Shown here: positions 7,428 through 15,868 of the stretch, piece by piece | Position numbering within the stretch: position 1 is the first letter of the stretch | Layout of the letters: every line of letters begins with the position of its first letter | Made by a program: the position numbers and the translations under genes | Notes under the pieces: generated by a model | Database searches by the model: none | Told to the model about the DNA's origin: nothing | What the model saw: the letters and a program-made list of their open reading frames with translations, nothing else | Assembly (NCBI GenBank): GCA_903877935.1 | Contig: CAIRGA010000062.1 | Span: forward strand, 1-36,662 | Length of the DNA stretch: 36,662 nt | Reading direction: 5' to 3' | Source of the DNA: an uncultured Hyphomicrobiales bacterium | GTDB taxonomy: Bacteria; Pseudomonadota; Alphaproteobacteria; Rhizobiales; Beijerinckiaceae

Positions 7428-10207
7428 TGAGCCTATTCTCCATTGGCTTTTCTCAGCCTTGGCTCTTTGTCGCCCTATTGGCGGTTCCGGGACTTTGGAT
7501 CTTGCTTCGCCTTCATCCCCCGCGCCCGCAATCCATTCCCTTTCCACCGTTTCCGCTATTATCAAAGCAGACACAAAAGCAACCAGAACCCCGTCGACTA
7601 CCGTTGTGGCTGCTTATCATCCGTTTAGCGCTTTGCATCTTTGTCTTATCGGCAATGGCAGGGCCTATATGGGAGCCTGAACACCATCTTGTAGAAGGCG
7701 CAAATCCGCTTTTAATCATGATCGATGACGATTGGACAGCAGCACCGGATTGGGCAGATCGCCAAACCATGCTCCAAGAAATAATGGCAGAGGCAGAGCG
7801 CGCACATCGCGCCGTGGCTTTGTTGGCTCCAAGCAATCATATTCTGCCCAAACTCTCATCGGTCCCCATCTTACGCGATCAAGTGAGGAGTTTAGCGCCG
7901 CGGCCATTTGCCCAAGATCGAAACACCCTACTTGCTCCGCTTCAGCTCTTTTTAACCGAACAGCCTAGCGCAGATATTTTATATATAACGAGTGGAATAG
8001 CACTTGCCCATGATCGGGACATTGTACCGCCATTAAAGGCGGCGTTTAAGGCTAGAAACGTTACACTCATCGAAAACCCCTCATCGCATACCATTGCCAT
8101 CGCCGGTGCCATCAATGGACCTGGTGGATTTTCTGTACGGCTTGTTAAAGCCGATCGCAGCGTTGAACGCTCCGGTGTTTTACACGCCTATGATGCAAAG
8201 GGGCGCGCGATCAGCGAAACCAAGTTCAACCTTGATGCTTCCCAGCAGGAAACGGTGGCGCAATTTGTTTTGCCGACGGAGCTTAGAAACGAAATCACAC
8301 GCATTGAGATCGAGGGTCAGCATTCGGCAGGTTCTGTCGTCTTAATCGACGGACAAAGTCGGCGTCGTAAAATCGGACTCGTATCCGGCATTTCAGCCGA
8401 TGCCGCTCAGCCTCTGCTTTCCCCCACTTGGTTTATCTCCCAAGCCCTTCGTCCTTATGCCGACCTCATCGAGCCGCGCGGCGGACCGAATGAAGCCATC
8501 GCAAAACTGCTTGAGGCGAAGGCTTCGATGATTGTGATGACGGATGTCGGCACGCTTTCATCTGACATTGAAAAAAACCTATCCAACTATATGATATCAG
8601 GCGGTGTTGTTGTCCGCTTTGCGGGGCCACGGACAACATCTGTGAAAGACGGCCTGTTGCCCGTTCGTATTCGTCCCGGCGATCGGTCCCTTGGCGGCGC
8701 GCTAACTTGGGACACACCCAAACGTCTCGCGCCATTTTCATCCGAGAGCCCGTTTGCAGGCATGGATGCACCCCAAGATATTTCGATCACCCGACAGCTA
8801 CTCGCAGAGCCGGATGCCGATCTCGGACACAAAACATGGGCCGCTCTATCGGACGGTACGCCGATTGTAACCGCCGAAAAGCGCGGCAACGGTTTAATGG
8901 TTTTATTCCACATCACCGCCGACACAACATGGTCGAGCCTTCCATTATCCGGCACATTTGTTGATATGCTTCGCCGTATATTGGCACTTTCCAAACGCTT
9001 GGAAACAACGCCATCAAAAACCGCAATTAGCGGCATTGCAGCGCCAAGCTTGACGTTGAACGGTTTCGGTATCCTCGGCCCTCCAACGGCCAACGATAAG
9101 CCGATCGATGATTCAAATTCGAAAAAAGCCGATATCGATCACCCCGCAGGCCTCTATGGTGATTTGGAAAACCCATCAACCCTTAATGTGCTCATCGGTG
9201 GGGATGCACTATCAACGCTCAATTTTGCGGGGCTTGAGGCAACAGTCATCGAACTCGGTCAGCAAGGAAGTGTTGATCTTCGCCCAGCATTGCTCATCTT
9301 TGCCGCAGTTCTGTTCATGGTGGATGCGATAGCGACATTTGCGCTACGCGGTGGGTTAAGCGCATTTCCTTTCCGTGCTCAAAGCGTTGCCTTTGGGTTT
9401 GTATTCTTTCTCATCGGTTCATGTTTGCTTCCCGATCCTTCGGCTAACGCCGCCCCTCTATCACCAAAAGATGCGGAAGGGCCGCTTCTCACGCATTTTG
9501 CCTATGTTGTTACGGGGGATGCGACAACCGATGAGGTGAGCCGCGCAGGCCTATCGAGCCTCTCGATATTTCTGACCGAACATACAGCGCTTGAACCGGG
9601 TGAGCCTATTGGTGTCGATCTTACAACCGACGATCTCGCGGTCTATCCGTTGCTCTATTGGCCGATCGTATCGGATCGTCCGCTTCCCAATGCCTTAAGC
9701 TTAGCAAAGATCGATGCTTTTATGCGCGATGGCGGTACTGTTGTTTTTGATACACGCGATGCAACATTAGCAGCGCCGGGGCTGGATATCACACCAGAAA
9801 CAAAAACGCTCCGTCTCATTCTAGCCAATCTCTCGATACCGGCCCTTGAACCCGTACCCGTCGATCACGTATTGACCAAAGCCTTTTATCTCATAAACCG
9901 TTTCCCTGGGCGCTATGCCGAGGGAACGACGTGGATAGAAGCCTTACCGAAAACCACCCAAGAGGGTGATGAGCCCGTTCATGCGGGCGATGGCGTATCC
10001 TCGGTTATTATCACGTCCAATGATCTCGCCGCTGCATGGGCGATGGATCGCGATGGCCAACCGCTCTATCCGATCACGCAATCCATGCCACGCCAACGCG
10101 AAATGGCGATGCGTGCCGGAACCAATATTGCGATGTATGTTTTAACGGGCAATTACAAAGCTGATCAGGTGCATGTACCCGTGCTCCTTGAGCGATTGGG
10201 GCGATAA
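7424..10207 (+). CDS. BatA-like membrane protein with C-terminal DUF4159
   Basis: A 927-residue membrane protein. The N-terminus is BatA-like, with helices at about 12-29 and 60-80 flanking a short PPRPQSIPFPPFPLL linker. A VWA-like region begins at LLIMIDDDW (96-104), where the usual DxSxS reads DDDW, so the MIDAS looks degenerate. Two further helices lie at about 620-641 and 655-672. The rest (about 685-920) is DUF4159, with THFAYVVTGD, YPLLYWP and GGTVVFDTRD. The likely role is a membrane component of the MoxR/DUF58 system, with the DUF4159 part on the far side of the membrane. It overlaps DUF58 by four bases, and the next gene starts one base after its stop. Function is unproven. Confidence 0.85.
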   Translation: MMSLFSIGFSQPWLFVALLAVPGLWILLRLHPPRPQSIPFPPFPLLSKQTQKQPEPRRLPLWLLIIRLALCIFVLSAMAGPIWEPEHHLVEGANPLLIMIDDDWTAAPDWADRQTMLQEIMAEAERAHRAVALLAPSNHILPKLSSVPILRDQVRSLAPRPFAQDRNTLLAPLQLFLTEQPSADILYITSGIALAHDRDIVPPLKAAFKARNVTLIENPSSHTIAIAGAINGPGGFSVRLVKADRSVERSGVLHAYDAKGRAISETKFNLDASQQETVAQFVLPTELRNEITRIEIEGQHSAGSVVLIDGQSRRRKIGLVSGISADAAQPLLSPTWFISQALRPYADLIEPRGGPNEAIAKLLEAKASMIVMTDVGTLSSDIEKNLSNYMISGGVVVRFAGPRTTSVKDGLLPVRIRPGDRSLGGALTWDTPKRLAPFSSESPFAGMDAPQDISITRQLLAEPDADLGHKTWAALSDGTPIVTAEKRGNGLMVLFHITADTTWSSLPLSGTFVDMLRRILALSKRLETTPSKTAISGIAAPSLTLNGFGILGPPTANDKPIDDSNSKKADIDHPAGLYGDLENPSTLNVLIGGDALSTLNFAGLEATVIELGQQGSVDLRPALLIFAAVLFMVDAIATFALRGGLSAFPFRAQSVAFGFVFFLIGSCLLPDPSANAAPLSPKDAEGPLLTHFAYVVTGDATTDEVSRAGLSSLSIFLTEHTALEPGEPIGVDLTTDDLAVYPLLYWPIVSDRPLPNALSLAKIDAFMRDGGTVVFDTRDATLAAPGLDITPETKTLRLILANLSIPALEPVPVDHVLTKAFYLINRFPGRYAEGTTWIEALPKTTQEGDEPVHAGDGVSSVIITSNDLAAAWAMDRDGQPLYPITQSMPRQREMAMRAGTNIAMYVLTGNYKADQVHVPVLLERLGR

Positions 10208-10208
10208 G

Positions 10209-12293
10209 ATGATAATGATCATCTGGTCCCCTTTCCTTTCGCCCTTCTGGTTCAGCCTTTTCGGCTTGGGCATCATCATTCCCTGCATGGCCATGGCAAT
10301 CACACGGCAACGTGGCGCGGGGTTCCGGCTGATCGCGGCGGTCGCACTATTGGCAGCCTTGGGCAATCCTTCCTTTGAGGTTGAAAACCGTGAGGCCCTC
10401 AAAGATATCGTTGCCCTCGTGATCGATCATTCGGGTTCACAATCGCTTTCAAACCGTCCCGCGCAGACCGACCATACGGTTGAAGCGGTTAAAAAGAAAT
10501 TGGCCAATCTGCCGAATATCGATGTACGAACCATCGATGTGACAGACGCCAATGATGACGGAACACGCGCCTTCCACGCCTTACAGCGCGGGCTATCCGA
10601 TGTTGCGCCGGAACGCATCGGCGGCGCACTTTTGATCACCGATGGTCAGATCGATGATGTTCCAAAATCGATCGAAGCCTTAGGATTTCATGCACCTGTT
10701 CACGCTCTGATTACGGGCTATGACGGCGAGCGCGACCGACGCATTGAGCTTATCGATACGCCACAATTCGGCATTGTCGGGAAGGATCAGCTTATCCGCT
10801 TACGCATTACAGATCCGGGCTCGACTGCACCCATTTCCGTTACCGTTCGACGCGACGGGCAGCCGATTGCAGGCGGCACGGCAGAGCCCGGCAGGCTAAT
10901 CAGTCTGCCGGTCCATATTGATCACGGCGGTCCAAACCTCGTCGAAATTGAAGCGGAGCCGGTTGCGGGTGAACTTACAACGATCAATAACAAAGCGGTT
11001 ATAACGATTGAAGGTGTTCGTGATCGTTTAAAAGTGTTGCTCGTTTCAGGCATTCCGCACCCCGGTGAACGCACATGGCGAAACACGCTCAAATCGGACG
11101 CGAATGTTGACCTCGTCCACTTCACGATTTTACGTCCGCCCGAGAAGCAAGATGGCACCCCCGTCAATGAGCTTTCCCTCATTGCATTTCCAACGCGTGA
11201 ATTGTTTGAAACCAAAATCGCCGATTTTGATCTGATCATCTTTGATCGATATGCGGACCTTGCAATCCTTCCCCCTACCTATTTCGGCAATATTGTTCGG
11301 TACGTTCGAAATGGCGGCGCACTCTTGATTGCTGCAGGACCTGAATTCGCAGGTTCCGAGAGTCCGGCAGAAACACCATTGCGCGCCCTATTACCAGCAT
11401 TTCCCGATGGGGATATTATCGAACATCCCTTTCTTCCCCATCTGACCGAAGCCGGCAAACGCCATCCTGTCACGCGTGATTTATCAGGCAGCGCTACCGA
11501 GCCACCGCAATGGGGCGAATGGACACGGCAAATTTCAACCGGCAATATTTCTGGCACGGCGATTATGAGCGGCGACGCCGACAAGCCGCTTTTAATTTTG
11601 CGGCATGAAAACAAAGGCCGCGTGGCATTGCTTTTATCCGATCACGCTTGGCTCTGGGCAAGAAATTTTCGAGGCGGCGGCCCTCACCTTGATCTGCTTC
11701 GGCGCCTTGGTCATTGGCTGATGAAAGAGCCGCAATTGGAAGAAGAGGCGCTCAGGGCAACAACCCAAGGCACGCATCTCTTCATTGAGCGGCAAACGAT
11801 GGCCGACGCGATAAGCGCGATCAATGTCACAGGACCAAACGGACAAACGCAATCGGTTACGCTTCAACCGTACAAGCCCGGCCTATGGCGGGGTGATATT
11901 AATCCTGACTCCTTGGGACTTTATCGGATCAATGACGGCGCACTCACCGCCTTTGCTAATCTGGGTCCAGCCAATCCGCGCGAGTTCCAGAATGTGCTCT
12001 CAACGCCAGACAAACTTGCGGCCCTCACCACGGCCACCGGTGGTTCTGTTCGGCGCATCGCTCACCTTAAAGATGATATGCCAATGATACCATCGATCGT
12101 GTCGCTAAGTGGCAATGGCCGCTTTGCCGGCAATGATTTTATCGCCTTCCGTAATACCGGCAGTTCAACCATTCTTGGGTTAAGCCTCTGGCCCATCTTC
12201 ATAGGTGTTGCAGGCCTTGCTCTGCTTATGGCAAGCCTCTTAGCCGGTTGGCTTGGTGAAGGACGCGGCTTTAGGCGGCAACCGCGGCTTTAA
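10209..12293 (+). CDS. VWA/glutamine-amidotransferase-like membrane protein
   Basis: A 694-residue protein. ATG 10209 is chosen, one base after the preceding TAA, because the upstream GTG (10173) would overlap the DUF4159 frame. Two N-terminal membrane helices (about 3-29 and 38-50) precede VIDHSGSQS (71-79), where DHSGS fits a VWA MIDAS motif. A central Rossmann-like class I amidotransferase fold follows, with LKVLLVSGIPHPGERTWR, LIIFDRYADL and YVRNGGALLIAAGPEF. The stretch HAWLWARNFRGGGPHLDLLRR is characteristic of this MoxR-linked family. One C-terminal helix lies near residues 655-680. It is probably the last subunit of the MoxR/DUF58/DUF4159 assembly. Its last 23 bases overlap the convergent GNAT gene. 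Confidence 0.85.
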   Translation: MIMIIWSPFLSPFWFSLFGLGIIIPCMAMAITRQRGAGFRLIAAVALLAALGNPSFEVENREALKDIVALVIDHSGSQSLSNRPAQTDHTVEAVKKKLANLPNIDVRTIDVTDANDDGTRAFHALQRGLSDVAPERIGGALLITDGQIDDVPKSIEALGFHAPVHALITGYDGERDRRIELIDTPQFGIVGKDQLIRLRITDPGSTAPISVTVRRDGQPIAGGTAEPGRLISLPVHIDHGGPNLVEIEAEPVAGELTTINNKAVITIEGVRDRLKVLLVSGIPHPGERTWRNTLKSDANVDLVHFTILRPPEKQDGTPVNELSLIAFPTRELFETKIADFDLIIFDRYADLAILPPTYFGNIVRYVRNGGALLIAAGPEFAGSESPAETPLRALLPAFPDGDIIEHPFLPHLTEAGKRHPVTRDLSGSATEPPQWGEWTRQISTGNISGTAIMSGDADKPLLILRHENKGRVALLLSDHAWLWARNFRGGGPHLDLLRRLGHWLMKEPQLEEEALRATTQGTHLFIERQTMADAISAINVTGPNGQTQSVTLQPYKPGLWRGDINPDSLGLYRINDGALTAFANLGPANPREFQNVLSTPDKLAALTTATGGSVRRIAHLKDDMPMIPSIVSLSGNGRFAGNDFIAFRNTGSSTILGLSLWPIFIGVAGLALLMASLLAGWLGEGRGFRRQPRL

Positions 12294-12786
12294 CGCCGCT
12301 GATCTTGCCTGAGAGAACAGCAATCGTTCCCTCTACCAAGTCGAGCGCAAGCAATCGCTTTGGATCAACAGGCCCCGGCATCTCGACTTTATTAAATGGC
12401 ATAACAACAAAGCCGGCACGCGCATAAAATGGCTCGTCCCCCACAAGTAAAATCGCGCGATGGCCTTCTGCTTTAGCCGTCTCTACGGCGCGGCCAATTA
12501 AGCTCATGCCAATACCGATCGAGGAAAAAGCCTGCTCAACCGCAAGCGGGCCCAAGAGCAATGCGGGCGTATCGCCGACCATAACCGGCGTTAACCGAAT
12601 GGAGCCAACAACAAGGGTACCAACAAGCGCAACATAAGAAAGGGTTGGAAGGGGAGCGACCCCTTCGCGCAAACGATAGGCCGTTTTCGCAAAACGTCCG
12701 GGACCAAAAGCACGTTCATGTAATTTTTCGATTGTCGCGGCGTCAGCCGGATGCTCGTGGCGGATGGTCAAAGGAAGATCGGTCAT
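12271..12786 (-). CDS. GNAT-family N-acetyltransferase (YhbS-like)
   Basis: A 171-residue acetyltransferase of the GNAT fold. It opens with LTIRHEHPADAATIEKLHERAFGPGRFAKTAYRLRE. The acetyl-CoA-binding region is LLGPLAVEQAFSSIGIGMSLI, followed by HRAILLVGDEPFYARAGF, the pattern of the YhbS-like subgroup. The Q/RxxGxG/A motif reads SSIGIG, so its first position is not the usual Gln/Arg. The substrate is unknown. The gene is transcribed towards the VWA membrane gene and overlaps its 3' end by 23 bases. The start is the ATG at 12786, with the unassigned 12787-13110 region upstream. Confidence 0.88.
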   Translation of the reverse strand: MTDLPLTIRHEHPADAATIEKLHERAFGPGRFAKTAYRLREGVAPLPTLSYVALVGTLVVGSIRLTPVMVGDTPALLLGPLAVEQAFSSIGIGMSLIGRAVETAKAEGHRAILLVGDEPFYARAGFVVMPFNKVEMPGPVDPKRLLALDLVEGTIAVLSGKISGVKAAVAA

Positions 12787-13110
12787 GGTCTTAAACTCTC
12801 AGCGGAAGCTCAAAGCTGCACGTCGGGAATGCCGGCCAAAATGGCAGGCTGGCGCTAAAAAACCCTACAGGCTTGTCAAAGCGTCATCCTCGTCGCAACT
12901 GATCGTGGAGCAAAATCTGACCATTCATAAAACCGCTATTATCATGAACAAGACTGCCAGTCCATGCCTCGAATCGCCCTGCACAAACCGCCTGCTCCCC
13001 CCATTTTTTGGATTAGCCTATTCCCATTCAAGGCTTGATAACTAGAAGTTATCAGACAAAATCAGCTAAAGAGTTCGAGAAGCCATTCCTCAATCGCGAG
13101 AGACCCGATC
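12787..13110. other. Intergenic region between divergent genes
   Basis: A 324-base stretch between the start of the GNAT gene (- strand) and the aldehyde dehydrogenase (+ strand). Open frames in it lack ribosome-binding sites and protein-like composition, and I see no RNA gene. It must hold both divergent promoters. The one clear element is the palindrome at 13036-13054. Confidence 0.6.
13036..13054. promoter_or_regulatory. Perfect palindrome, candidate LysR-type operator
   Basis: TGATAACT, spacer AGA, AGTTATCA: a perfect 8-bp inverted repeat ending 56 bases before the aldehyde dehydrogenase ATG. The inner ATAAC/GTTAT half-sites place T (13039) and A (13051) exactly eleven bases apart, the T-N11-A geometry of LysR-type boxes. 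The LysR gene at 15869 lies in the same gene run, so it is the natural candidate regulator (inference). Confidence 0.6.
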
Positions 13111-14613
13111 ATGCTGGACCGCCCAACGACGAAAGAAGCCTGGATTGCCCGTGCGCGAGCAACTATCCCCGAAGGCCGCGCCTTTATCAATGGCGAGTAT
13201 GTTCCAGCCAAATCCGGTAAAACCTTCGACAAAATCTCGTCTATGGATGGTTCCGTTGCTGGCAAAGTAGCCGATTGCGACGCCGCCGATATCAATGCAG
13301 CCGTCACTGCTGCTCGCACCGCCTTTGAGGATGGCCGCTGGCGCGACAAGCCCGCCACCGAGAAAAAGCGCATCCTGCTGCGCTTCGCCGAACTCATCAA
13401 AGAACACACGGATGAAATAGCCGTCCTCGAAACGCTCGATGTCGGCAAAGTCATCGGCAATTCGCTCGCCATCGATGTGCCCTATTGCTACGCCTGCATC
13501 CAGTACTATGCCGAACTCGCCGACAAAATGTATGACGAGATCGCGCCGATGTCGCCTAACGATTTGGTTCAGGTGCGCAAAGAACCGCTCGGCGTGATTG
13601 GTGCGATTGTCCCGTGGAACTATCCTTTGATTATCGCGGCATGGAAGCTAGGACCAGCCCTCGTCGCTGGTAACTCAGTCGTGTTAAAGCCCGCGGAACA
13701 ATCCCCTTTCGCCTCGCTCTCTTTAGGCAAGCTCGCCAAAGAAGCGGGCCTTCCCGATGGCGTGCTCAACATCGTTCCGGGCTATGGTGAAAAAACCGGA
13801 AAGCCGCTCGCGCTTCATATGGATGTCGATATGATCGCGTTCACCGGCTCAACCGAAGTCGGCAAGTTGATGCTCAAATACGCTGCCGAAAGCAACATCA
13901 AGCGTGTGGCTCTCGAGCTCGGCGGCAAGAGCGCCCAAATTGTTATGCCCGATGCGGATCTCGATAAAGCCGCAGAAGCGATTGCCTGGTCGATCTATTA
14001 CAATCAAGGCCAAACCTGCCACGCAGGATCGCGTGTGCTGGCGCATCGTTCCATCAAAGATACGCTCGTTGCCAAGATTGCTACGGTGGCTAAAGCGCAA
14101 ATCCCGCAAGGCCATTCGTTTGATCCATCCGCACAAATGGCCGCGATGGTCGAACAAAAGCAAATGGAACGCGTGCTCGATTATATCGCCATTGGCGAAA
14201 AAGAAGGTGCCAAGATCGCGCTTGGCGGTAAACGCGTCATGGAAGAAACCGGCGGTTTCTATATCGAGCCCACCATTTTCGACGATGTGAAGCCTGATAT
14301 GCGGATCGCACAGGAAGAAATCTTTGGCCCTGTTCTCGCTGTCATTCCATTCGATACGGAAGAAGAAGCCGTTCGTATCGCCAATGGCACCGTCTTCGGC
14401 CTCGGTGGCTCGGTATGGACAAAAGACATGAACATCGCGCACCGCGTCTCAAATGCCATTCGCGCCGGAACCGTATGGGTGAATTGCTACGATAAATCAT
14501 CGCCCGTCACGCCCTTCGGCGGCTTCAAACAATCCGGCTTCGGTCGCGATCGTTCGCCCCATGCGGTCGATAAATATATGGACTTCAAGACGATTTGGAC
14601 GGTGTATGAGTAA
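13111..14613 (+). CDS. Aldehyde dehydrogenase (PuuC/betaine-aldehyde type)
   Basis: A 500-residue NAD(P)-dependent aldehyde dehydrogenase with all catalytic features. These are PWNYPL (168-173), the cofactor loop FTGSTEVG (244-251), general base Glu269 in LELGGK, and nucleophile Cys303 in GQTCHAGSR. Overall similarity is to the gamma-glutamyl-gamma-aminobutyraldehyde (PuuC) and betaine aldehyde dehydrogenase group. The PuuB-like oxidoreductase three genes downstream suggests it oxidises an aldehyde released from an amine; the exact substrate is not deducible. The ATG has GAGAG about eight bases upstream. A palindromic operator candidate lies in its leader, and it is the first gene of a same-strand run to 18183. 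Confidence 0.93.
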   Translation: MLDRPTTKEAWIARARATIPEGRAFINGEYVPAKSGKTFDKISSMDGSVAGKVADCDAADINAAVTAARTAFEDGRWRDKPATEKKRILLRFAELIKEHTDEIAVLETLDVGKVIGNSLAIDVPYCYACIQYYAELADKMYDEIAPMSPNDLVQVRKEPLGVIGAIVPWNYPLIIAAWKLGPALVAGNSVVLKPAEQSPFASLSLGKLAKEAGLPDGVLNIVPGYGEKTGKPLALHMDVDMIAFTGSTEVGKLMLKYAAESNIKRVALELGGKSAQIVMPDADLDKAAEAIAWSIYYNQGQTCHAGSRVLAHRSIKDTLVAKIATVAKAQIPQGHSFDPSAQMAAMVEQKQMERVLDYIAIGEKEGAKIALGGKRVMEETGGFYIEPTIFDDVKPDMRIAQEEIFGPVLAVIPFDTEEEAVRIANGTVFGLGGSVWTKDMNIAHRVSNAIRAGTVWVNCYDKSSPVTPFGGFKQSGFGRDRSPHAVDKYMDFKTIWTVYE

Positions 14614-14623
14614 AACGCGAATA

Positions 14624-14699
14624 GCGAATGGGGAGTAGCGAATAGGGAGGCCCAAGCGGATCATTAGCCCCAATTCGCCATTCGCTACTCACCATTCGC
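14624..14699. repeat. GCGAAT-type inverted repeat element
   Basis: The gap between the aldehyde dehydrogenase and the enolase-family gene holds two 20-base arms, 14624-14643 and 14680-14699. They are reverse complements with one mismatch and are separated by 36 bases. Each arm is built of GCGAAT units joined by GGGAGTA-like linkers, and extra GCGAAT copies flank both. It would fold into a long hairpin. The composition resembles dispersed intergenic palindromic elements rather than a simple terminator; there is no T-run. Confidence 0.75.
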
Positions 14700-14726
14700 C
14701 CCTTTAATTCCAACGACGAGCCCCTT

Positions 14727-15842
14727 ATGTCCATCAAAATTACAAACATCGAAATCACCAACCACCGTCTCCCCCTCGATCCACCGTTTAACGCAAGTTG
14801 GGATACGCAACCCCGTAAACATTTCGATGCCTGCATTGTGCGCGTGCATACGGATGCAGGGATTACCGGCGTTGCATCGGGCGATTTCATGGTTGGCTTT
14901 AAAGGCCATGAGCATCTCTTCATCGGGCAAGACCCGATGCAGATTGAGCGGCATTATCGCATCCTCAACAATATCCAATTCCATTATGGCCGCTGTTGGC
15001 CGCTTGATCTCGCACTTTGGGATTTGGCCGGCAAAATAACCAAGCAGCCCGTTTGGAAATTATTGGGCGGGCTTTCAAATCAAGTTCGCGCCTACGCGTC
15101 ATCCGGTACGCTGCGCGCACCAGAAGCCTTAGCGGACGCAGCTGAAAAATATTTAGCCGAAGGCTTTAAAGCGCTTAAAATCCGCTTTCATCGCGGCGAT
15201 TGGCGCGCCGACATCAAAGCGCTCGAAGCCGTCCGCGCCCGGGTCGGTCATAAACTCGATCTGATGGTCGACTGCAACCAAGGCTGGCGCATGTCGTGGG
15301 ATGCCTATTCGTCCTGGTCGTTGAAAGACGCAATCCCCGTTGCCCGTGAATTAGAACGGCTTGGTGTCTATTGGATGGAAGAACCCCTTCATCGCTCGGA
15401 CCGTGAAGGCATGCGCCGTTTGCGTGAAATGGTCGATGTGCGTATTGCGGGCGGCGAGATGACGCGCGAGCTCTACGAGTTCCGCGATCTCATCCGCGAC
15501 GGCTGCCTTGATGTCGTCCAACCTGATGCGGCTTTGGTCGGCGGCATCACAGGCCTGCGCCGGATTGCAGCGATGGCCGAGGAAAACAATATTGTCTTCA
15601 CGCCACACACTTGGACCAACGGCATGGGCGTCGTCGCCAATGCGCACCTCACCGCAGGTGTTGCGAACGCGCCGTTCCTCGAAATGCCCTATGATCCACC
15701 GGAGTGGAGCCTCGATCGGCGCGATTACATGATGGAAAAGCCGCTGGGCGTTGATAAAGACGGCCTCGTCGTCTTGAGCGACGAGCCAGGCATGGGCTAC
15801 AGTCTCGATGAGGAAAGGCTTGCCGCCACAAAAATCGGCTGA
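14727..15842 (+). CDS. Enolase-superfamily enzyme, mandelate racemase group
   Basis: A 371-residue member of the mandelate racemase/muconate-lactonizing superfamily. The barrel residues are readable. The KxR base is Lys151-Ile-Arg153. Metal ligands are Asp182 (VDCNQGW), Glu219 (WMEEP) and Glu244 (GGE). An Asp267-His294 dyad (VVQPDAALVGG and TPHTWTNGMG) places it in the mandelate racemase group, not the two-lysine MLE group. Such enzymes abstract a proton next to a carboxylate and then racemise or dehydrate, usually on acid sugars. The amine-catabolic neighbours make a less usual substrate possible. The start ATG has only a weak ribosome-binding site. The LysR gene follows after 26 bases. Confidence 0.92.
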   Translation: MSIKITNIEITNHRLPLDPPFNASWDTQPRKHFDACIVRVHTDAGITGVASGDFMVGFKGHEHLFIGQDPMQIERHYRILNNIQFHYGRCWPLDLALWDLAGKITKQPVWKLLGGLSNQVRAYASSGTLRAPEALADAAEKYLAEGFKALKIRFHRGDWRADIKALEAVRARVGHKLDLMVDCNQGWRMSWDAYSSWSLKDAIPVARELERLGVYWMEEPLHRSDREGMRRLREMVDVRIAGGEMTRELYEFRDLIRDGCLDVVQPDAALVGGITGLRRIAAMAEENNIVFTPHTWTNGMGVVANAHLTAGVANAPFLEMPYDPPEWSLDRRDYMMEKPLGVDKDGLVVLSDEPGMGYSLDEERLAATKIG

Positions 15843-15868
15843 GTCTTGTCGTTGGGGGAGTTACAGGC

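Noticed and set aside
10173-10208. Upstream GTG start of the VWA-like membrane protein
   Set aside because: It would overlap the preceding gene by 35 bases and adds a non-hydrophobic lead; ATG 10209 directly follows the previous stop.
12764-13045. A 93-residue + strand open frame in the long intergenic region
   Set aside because: No ribosome-binding site, overlaps the GNAT start, and the composition is unlike a protein.
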